From NCBI GenBank assembly GCA_018699755.1, contig JABIRQ010000215.1, positions 1 through 11,105 of the forward strand: a stretch of DNA of 11,105 nucleotides. Reading direction: 5' to 3'. A program made the position numbers and the translations under genes. Positions 6,895 through 11,105 of the stretch are shown here, piece after piece. The notes below the pieces were generated by a model. That model was not told the DNA's origin and made no database searches. It saw nothing but the letters and a program-made list of their open reading frames with translations. This DNA is from Rhodospirillaceae bacterium (GTDB taxonomy: Bacteria; Pseudomonadota; Alphaproteobacteria; CADEGL01). Each line of letters begins with the position of its first letter. Position 1 is the stretch's first letter.

Positions 6895-7746
6895 ATGGCC
6901 ACGACCTTGACTCCGGAGCAGATCGAAGGCTTTCGCACCGAAGGCTATCTGAGCCCCGTGCGCGTCATGGGCGAGACGGAGGCCGAGGGCTACCGCGCGC
7001 GCTACGAAACCTTCCGCGAGCGCTGGCCCGAACACGTCAAGAAACTCAAGACCAAGGCCCATGTGCTTTGCCCCTGGGTCGATGAGATCGCCCGCCACGA
7101 GGGCGTGCTCGACGCTTTCGAGGGCCTGATCGGGCCCGATATCCTGTGCTATTCCATGGCCTTCCGGCCCAAAGGGCCGGACCGGGCGACCCATGCCGGC
7201 TGGCACCAGGACAGCGCCTATATCAAGATCGAGCCGATCATGATCCTGGCCGCCCTGGCGCTCTCGCCGGTCACGGTGGAGAACGGCTGCCTGCGCGTCA
7301 TCCCCGGCTCCCATGCATGGGGACCGATGAATCATGCCGATTCCGACGACCCGCACTCGATCCTGGCGCGCGGCCAGTCGATCACCGATCCGTTCGACGA
7401 CAGCGCGGCGGTGGCGATGGAACTGCGCCCGGGCGAGGTCGGCTTCTTCGATTTCCGCGCCGTCCACGGCTCCGGCCCCAACCTGACCGACGACACCCGC
7501 TTGATGCTGCTGGTCGAGATGATGCCCGCCGCGGCCAGCCAGGGCGAGGGGCGCGAGACGGCGATGCTGGTGCGCGGCGAGGACCGCTACGGCCATTTCC
7601 TCGCCGATCCCCACGGCCTGGGCGAGGCGACGCTGGAGGCCCTGGCGGCCTGGGAGCGGACGGTCGCCATCCGCGCCGGCAACGTCTATCGCGCCGCCAC
7701 GGTCGAGGCGAACGAGGCCTATGCCGGGCGCCGCAAGGCGGTGTGA
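6895..7746 (+). CDS. Phytanoyl-CoA dioxygenase (PhyH) family Fe(II)/2-oxoglutarate oxygenase, paralogue 1
   Basis: The 283-residue protein covers a full PhyH double-stranded beta-helix. The iron ligands are H104 and D106 in WHQD and H191 in VHGSGPN. R202, eleven residues after the last histidine, is positioned to bind the 2-oxoglutarate carboxylate. GCLRVIPGSH (around 138-147) is the typical PhyH strand. Because the ligand motif is HxD rather than HxA/G, hydroxylation or desaturation is expected, not halogenation. The C-terminal block LVRGEDRYGHF is shared with the two paralogues at 9333 and 10160. The substrate is unknown, and the family name does not imply phytanoyl-CoA. The ATG at 6895 is preceded by GGGAG (6884-6888). 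The frame is open about 114 bases further upstream, but that stretch is not family-like. The stop overlaps the next start by four bases. Confidence 0.9.
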   Translation: MATTLTPEQIEGFRTEGYLSPVRVMGETEAEGYRARYETFRERWPEHVKKLKTKAHVLCPWVDEIARHEGVLDAFEGLIGPDILCYSMAFRPKGPDRATHAGWHQDSAYIKIEPIMILAALALSPVTVENGCLRVIPGSHAWGPMNHADSDDPHSILARGQSITDPFDDSAAVAMELRPGEVGFFDFRAVHGSGPNLTDDTRLMLLVEMMPAAASQGEGRETAMLVRGEDRYGHFLADPHGLGEATLEALAAWERTVAIRAGNVYRAATVEANEAYAGRRKAV

Positions 7747-8492
7747 CCTCGCCTCGCCAAATCCGCCGCAGCCTCTATCTCCGGCCGGTCCTGCTCGTCC
7801 TGGCGCTGGTTCTCGCGGCCTGCGCGCCCAAGATCGACCATCTCAGCAATGCGCAGATCGTCGATCATTTCGAGACCGTGGCCTTCGGGCGCGAGTTCGC
7901 GACCACCTCCGACCATCTGATCAAATGGACGGAGCCGGTCCGCATCCAACTGATCGGCGACGATATCGCCGACCGGCACCGTGCGCGGATCGTAGCCCAT
8001 CTCGCCGACCTTGCCGCCATCACCGGCCATCCGATCGGCCTGATCGAGGGCGCGGGCGAGGCGAACGTGCTTCTCCTCGTCACCCCGAGGCGCCAATTCG
8101 TGCCCATCCTGACCGAGGCCATCGGGCGGCGGGAGGTGGCCGAGCGGATCGTGCGCTCGATGACCGGCAATGCCTGCATCGGCAGCCTCGGTTCGGGCGA
8201 ATCCGGCGAGATCGATGCCGCCGTCGTGCTTATCCCCAACGACGAGTACAACGATCTCTTGATGCGCGCCTGTATCGTCGAGGAATTGACCCAGTTGCTG
8301 GGCCTGCTCAACGATTCCGATGAGATCGCGCCCTCGATCTTCAACGACCGTAGCCGCTTCGTCGACCTGACCGAGCACGATCGCCTGCTTCTGCGCATTC
8401 TCTATGCACCGGAGCTGCGTCCCGGGATGAGTCCCGAGGCGGCGCGCGCGGCCGCCATGACCGCGCTCGCCCGTCTGCGGCCAGAGGGCTGA
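7743..8492 (+). CDS. DUF2927-type lipoprotein of unknown function
   Basis: The 249-residue protein starts at a GTG overlapping the PhyH stop (GTGA, 7743-7746). The N-terminus has arginines at 5, 8, 9 and 14, a hydrophobic run (about 15-26) and a lipobox LAAC with Cys27. It should therefore be a lipoprotein, and neither membrane can be favoured. The rest resembles, from memory, the alphaproteobacterial DUF2927 family. Landmarks are WTEPVRIQLIGD near 60-71, GNACIGSL with C145, and RACIVEELTQLLGLLNDSD with C177, EE at 180-181, Q184 and ND at 190-191. C145 and C177 could form a disulfide outside the cytoplasm. The EExxQ...GLxND stretch vaguely resembles a zinc-peptidase helix but lacks HExxH. No strong ribosome binding site is visible, so translation probably depends on coupling to the PhyH gene. 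It ends seven bases from a convergent gene. Confidence 0.78.
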   Translation: MTSPRQIRRSLYLRPVLLVLALVLAACAPKIDHLSNAQIVDHFETVAFGREFATTSDHLIKWTEPVRIQLIGDDIADRHRARIVAHLADLAAITGHPIGLIEGAGEANVLLLVTPRRQFVPILTEAIGRREVAERIVRSMTGNACIGSLGSGESGEIDAAVVLIPNDEYNDLLMRACIVEELTQLLGLLNDSDEIAPSIFNDRSRFVDLTEHDRLLLRILYAPELRPGMSPEAARAAAMTALARLRPEG

Positions 8493-8499
8493 AGCGGCC

Positions 8500-9249
8500 T
8501 CACGGGATCGATTCGACCCCGCCGTCGACGGCCAGGATCTCGCCGGTGACGAAGCCGTTGGTCATCAGGTAGAGGCCGGCGCGGGCGCATTCCTCGGGGT
8601 GGCCGAGGCGGCGGACCGGCTGGCGCTCGCTGTTGTAGCGCTCCCACGCCGCCCATTCCTCCGCCGTGCGGATCGCTTGGCCGATGCCCGTGTCGATGAT
8701 GCCGGGCGAGACGCAGTTGACCCGGATACCGGCCTCGTGGAACTCCCAGGCCAGGGACCGGGTCATGGCGTCGATCGCGCCGTCCACTGCCCCACCCATG
8801 GTGTAACCCTCGATCGGCCGCCGGTTGGCCACCCCGGAATAGAAGGTGATCGAGCCGCCGCGTCGGATATGAGTCCGCGCCTGGTAGGCTGCCCAGAAGG
8901 GCCCCCAGAATTTGGAATCGAAATAGGCGCGGGCCTTGCCTTCGTCGAGATCCTCCATGCTCATGCGAATGACTTCGGAGCCGGGCAGGGCGAGATGATC
9001 GAAGGGCGCATGGCGCGCCAGGAAGTCCGCCGTCGCTGCCCGGTCCATGCCATCCAGTTGTTCCGCCGTCACCGGGCGCCCGGCGCTCGCCGCCAGGGCC
9101 TCGCCGGCATTCGCCACGTTCTCCGCGCTGCGCGAGGCGACCACCACATCGGCGCCCCAGGCCAGGGCCATTTCCGCCGTGGCATAGCCGATGCCCTTGG
9201 TTCCCCCGATCACGACGACCTTCTTGCCGTCCAGTTCCCGTTCCGCCAC
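8500..9249 (-). CDS. Atypical short-chain dehydrogenase/reductase lacking the YxxxK pair
   Basis: The 249-residue protein has the classical SDR layout: a nucleotide-binding loop GGTKGIG (15-21), FDSKFWG (110-116), S138 in FYSGVANRRP, a TRSLAWE helix (163-169), RVNCVSPGIIDTG (176-188), and a C-terminal TGEILAVDGG. Aligning backwards from TRSLAWE without gaps puts the catalytic tyrosine and lysine positions at G152 and D156. The nearby Y149 is three residues off, and no lysine follows it at +4. The NNAG position reads ALPGSE. It may bind NAD(P)(H) but use different chemistry, or it may have lost redox activity. Similar SDR groups lacking YxxxK exist (I recall Lin1944-like proteins). The start is GTG (complement of 9247-9249) behind AAGGGGG. 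It is divergent from the PhyH gene at 9333 and paralogous to the SDR at 11040. Confidence 0.88.
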   Translation of the reverse strand: MAERELDGKKVVVIGGTKGIGYATAEMALAWGADVVVASRSAENVANAGEALAASAGRPVTAEQLDGMDRAATADFLARHAPFDHLALPGSEVIRMSMEDLDEGKARAYFDSKFWGPFWAAYQARTHIRRGGSITFYSGVANRRPIEGYTMGGAVDGAIDAMTRSLAWEFHEAGIRVNCVSPGIIDTGIGQAIRTAEEWAAWERYNSERQPVRRLGHPEECARAGLYLMTNGFVTGEILAVDGGVESIP

Positions 9250-9332
9250 GACGCCCCCTTGTGCATTTGCCTCGATCCGTTGACGGCGTATTGTTTCACT
9301 CGAACGGGGCGCGGCAAAGGGGGGAAGCGCGG
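9250..9332. promoter_or_regulatory. Divergent SDR/PhyH intergenic region
   Basis: Eighty-three bases separate the GTG starts of the minus-strand SDR gene and the plus-strand PhyH gene. It contains both ribosome binding sites: AAGGGGG for the SDR (reading minus) and AAAGGGGGGAAG at about 9316-9327 for PhyH. TTGACG (9280-9285) matches a -35 hexamer reading plus, but no good -10 lies 16-18 bases on. Shared control of the two genes is plausible from geometry alone. Confidence 0.35.
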
Positions 9333-10157
9333 GTGCCCAAGGCTCTTACGGACGGTCAGGTCGCGGCCTATGGGCGCGACGGATTCACCGGGCCCGTGCC
9401 GGCGCTCACGGTGGCGGAGGCCGCCGCCTGCCTCGCGCGGATCGACGCCTTCGAAGCCGAGACGGGCGAACAGGCCAGCACCCGTCTACGCACCAAGGCC
9501 CATCTGCTGCTGCCCTGGATCAACGACCTGGTGCGCCACCCCCGCGTGCTCGACGCGGTCGAGGACGTGCTTGGCGCCGACATCCTGTGTTGGGGTGGCG
9601 GTTTCTTCTACAAGCGCGGCGGCACGGGCTCCTTCGTCTCCTGGCATCAGGACACCTGGTATTGGACCTGGCAGCCCAAGGATGCGGTCACCGTCTGGCT
9701 GGCCCTGACCGATGCGACGGAAGAGATGGGCTGCGTCCACTATCTGCCGGGCTCGCATCTGGCGCCGATCACGACGCCCGGCCGCCTGGCGCGCGAGGGC
9801 AATTTGCTGACGACCAGCCTGGAGGTCGCGGGCGGCGTCGACGAGGCGCGGACGGTGGCCATGCCGCTCCAGTGCGGCCAGCTCAGCCTGCATCACGAAC
9901 GGGCAGTTCACGGCTCCGCCCCCAACCGCACGGACCGACCGCGGGTCGGGTTCTCGATCCAGTACGTGGCGCCCCATTTCGTCCATGCGACGGGGCCGAA
10001 GACCAGCGCGACCCTGGTCCGGGGCGAGGACCGACACGGCAATTTCCTGCCCGAGCCGGTGCCGACGCGGGATTTCGATCCGCCCGCCATGGCGGCTTTC
10101 GAACGCTGCCTCGATTTCTACCGTTCTCCGGATTCACCCCAGCATCAGGTGAACTAG
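9333..10157 (+). CDS. Phytanoyl-CoA dioxygenase (PhyH) family oxygenase, paralogue 2
   Basis: The 274-residue Fe(II)/2-oxoglutarate oxygenase has iron ligands H105 and D107 (WHQD) and H193 (VHGSAPN), with the 2-oxoglutarate arginine at R204. This is the same H-to-R spacing of eleven as in its neighbours. The region leading to WHQD, including RTKAHLLLPW, RVLDAVEDVLG and DILCWGGGFFYKRGG, aligns by eye with both paralogues. The C-terminus has LVRGEDRHGNF. The chosen start is GTG at 9333, which gives MPKALTDGQ, nearly the same N-terminus as the next gene (MPKALSQEQ). It is preceded by a strong AAAGGGGGGAAG. The frame extends upstream to another GTG, but that would be much weaker. The aromatic-rich WYWTW after the HxD motif differs from the neighbours and probably lines the substrate pocket. 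It lies two bases from the next gene. Confidence 0.9.
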   Translation: MPKALTDGQVAAYGRDGFTGPVPALTVAEAAACLARIDAFEAETGEQASTRLRTKAHLLLPWINDLVRHPRVLDAVEDVLGADILCWGGGFFYKRGGTGSFVSWHQDTWYWTWQPKDAVTVWLALTDATEEMGCVHYLPGSHLAPITTPGRLAREGNLLTTSLEVAGGVDEARTVAMPLQCGQLSLHHERAVHGSAPNRTDRPRVGFSIQYVAPHFVHATGPKTSATLVRGEDRHGNFLPEPVPTRDFDPPAMAAFERCLDFYRSPDSPQHQVN

Positions 10158-10159
10158 CC

Positions 10160-10969
10160 ATGCCCAAAGCCCTCAGCCAGGAGCAGGCCGATTTCTTCGC
10201 CCGCGAGAACTATCTCGCGCCCGTGCCGGCGATCGCGCCCGAGCGGGCGGCGGCTGTCCTTGCCGAACTCGACGCCTTCGCCGCCCGCACCGGCGACGAC
10301 CCCGTCGAGGTCTTCAAGGACAAGCCCCATCTTCTCCTGAAGTCGCTCTCCGACGTCGCGCGCGACCCGCATGTCCTCGACGCGATCGAGGATGTGCTCG
10401 GGCCGGATATCCTGCTGATCGAGGCCGGCTTCTTCTGGAAGCTGGGCGGCGACAGGCAATATGCCGCCTGGCACCAGGACGCGACCTATCTGCGCATGGA
10501 GCCGCCGGTCTGCGTGACCGCCTGGATCGCCCTGACCGACAGCAGGATCGACAACGGCTGCCTGCGCGTCATCCCGGGCACCCAGCATTCCGAATTGCCC
10601 CTGCACATGATCGACGATCCGGACAACTATCTGCGCATGAACCGGGAGATCTCCGTGCCCCTCGCCGCCGATACCGCGGTGAACCTGGAACTGGAGCCGG
10701 GCGAGATGTCACTGCACGGGCGCCTCGTTCATGGCAGCCGGCCCAACCTCTCGGACCGCCGCCGCGTCGGCTACGCCATCATGTATATCCCGCCCCATGT
10801 GACCTTGAATGCCGGGACCATGTCCTCTGCGACCCTGGTGCGTGGCGAGGACCGCTACGGCCATTTCGAGCCCGAGCCGGAGCCGCGCTACGACTGGGAC
10901 CCGGTGACCGTCGCCTGGTACGAAAGGCAGGCAGGGCAGGGCATGACCGACACCTACCGCTGGGACTGA
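10160..10969 (+). CDS. Phytanoyl-CoA dioxygenase (PhyH) family oxygenase, paralogue 3
   Basis: The 269-residue protein has the complete PhyH active site: H105 and D107 in WHQD, H191 in VHGSRPN, and R202 for 2-oxoglutarate. GCLRVIPGTQH (around 134-144) and the terminal LVRGEDRYGHF match paralogue 1, while the N-terminus MPKAL and GFFWKLGG resemble paralogue 2. This suggests a local duplication series. It starts at ATG 10160, two bases after the upstream stop, with AGGTGAA at 10147-10153 inside the end of the previous gene, so the pair is an operon. The sequence after WHQD reads ATYLRMEPP, similar to AYIKIEP in paralogue 1. Paralogues 1 and 3 may therefore have more similar pockets than paralogue 2. 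The frame is open far upstream, but that stretch is out of frame with the previous gene and not real. Confidence 0.9.
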   Translation: MPKALSQEQADFFARENYLAPVPAIAPERAAAVLAELDAFAARTGDDPVEVFKDKPHLLLKSLSDVARDPHVLDAIEDVLGPDILLIEAGFFWKLGGDRQYAAWHQDATYLRMEPPVCVTAWIALTDSRIDNGCLRVIPGTQHSELPLHMIDDPDNYLRMNREISVPLAADTAVNLELEPGEMSLHGRLVHGSRPNLSDRRRVGYAIMYIPPHVTLNAGTMSSATLVRGEDRYGHFEPEPEPRYDWDPVTVAWYERQAGQGMTDTYRWD

Positions 10970-11039
10970 CAGCGCCATTGGCACTGAATTTGGTTCGTGG
11001 GCAATCGTTCAGGACTGTGCCGACAAGAGAGGGATATCG

Positions 11040-11105
11040 ATGGACGACTTGAGCGGCCGCAAAGTGGTGGTGATCGGCGGCTCCGCCGGCATTGGCTATG
11101 CCAGC
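11040..11105 (+). CDS. Short-chain dehydrogenase/reductase, N-terminal fragment at window edge
   Basis: Twenty-two codons are visible from ATG at 11040 to the right edge, reading through KVVVIGGSAGIGYA. The GGSAGIG motif is the nucleotide-binding glycine loop, and the segment is nearly the same as that of the minus-strand SDR (KVVVIGGTKGIGYA), so the two are paralogues. The start has AGAGAGGG (11026-11033) six bases upstream. It follows the third PhyH gene by 70 bases on the same strand and is probably in the same operon. Whether it also lacks YxxxK cannot be seen here. Confidence 0.82.
   Translation, partial: MDDLSGRKVVVIGGSAGIGYAS

Noticed and set aside
8599..9708. Plus-strand open frame across the SDR gene and into the second PhyH gene
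   Set aside because: It runs antisense to the SDR and then out of frame with PhyH. Both real genes have intact motifs and ribosome binding sites, so a fusion or overlapping gene is not supported.
9587..10159. Upstream extension of the third PhyH gene
   Set aside because: The frame is open, but this part is the second PhyH gene read out of frame. The ATG at 10160 has a ribosome binding site and the family N-terminus.
6895..10969. Halogenase activity for the PhyH proteins
   Set aside because: 2-oxoglutarate halogenases replace the iron-binding aspartate by Ala or Gly. All three proteins keep the aspartate in WHQD.

Overview
The window is GC-rich and densely packed. Its gene content and order (histone-deacetylase-like hydrolase, xseB, ispA, dxs, tlyA, 23S uracil methyltransferase) look like those of an alphaproteobacterium. 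A Rhodospirillales-type organism is my guess from gene order and codon use, not something the sequence proves. I see no tRNA, rRNA, CRISPR array, transposase or prophage gene.

Left part (1-6654), housekeeping. On the minus strand at the left edge is the N-terminus of a secreted or membrane-anchored RND-type efflux adaptor, running off the window. Divergent from it is a plus-strand run: an HDAC-family deacetylase, the exonuclease VII small subunit (xseB), a farnesyl-diphosphate-type synthase (ispA) and 1-deoxy-D-xylulose-5-phosphate synthase (dxs). After a four-copy 13-bp tandem repeat and a strong GC hairpin come two RNA methyltransferases, a TlyA-type enzyme and an RlmD/TrmA-type enzyme, which overlap by ATGA. 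Dxs makes the first committed intermediate of the MEP pathway and IspA condenses the resulting C5 units. The two methyltransferases probably act on rRNA.

Right part (6655-11105), accessory-looking. After a 240-base gap holding a structured palindromic element, the window carries three paralogous phytanoyl-CoA-dioxygenase-family (PhyH, Fe(II)/2-oxoglutarate) enzymes and two paralogous short-chain dehydrogenase/reductase-like (SDR) proteins. One SDR is divergent from the second PhyH gene. The other starts at the right edge and is cut off. A DUF2927-type lipoprotein gene overlaps the first PhyH gene by GTGA. All three PhyH proteins keep the HxD...H iron triad and the 2-oxoglutarate arginine, and share a C-terminal LVRGEDRxGxF signature. 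The complete SDR has a nucleotide-binding glycine motif but, aligned from its TRSLAWE helix, no YxxxK catalytic pair. This PhyH/SDR cluster is the best candidate here for an uncharacterised oxidative pathway. Its substrate cannot be read from the sequence.
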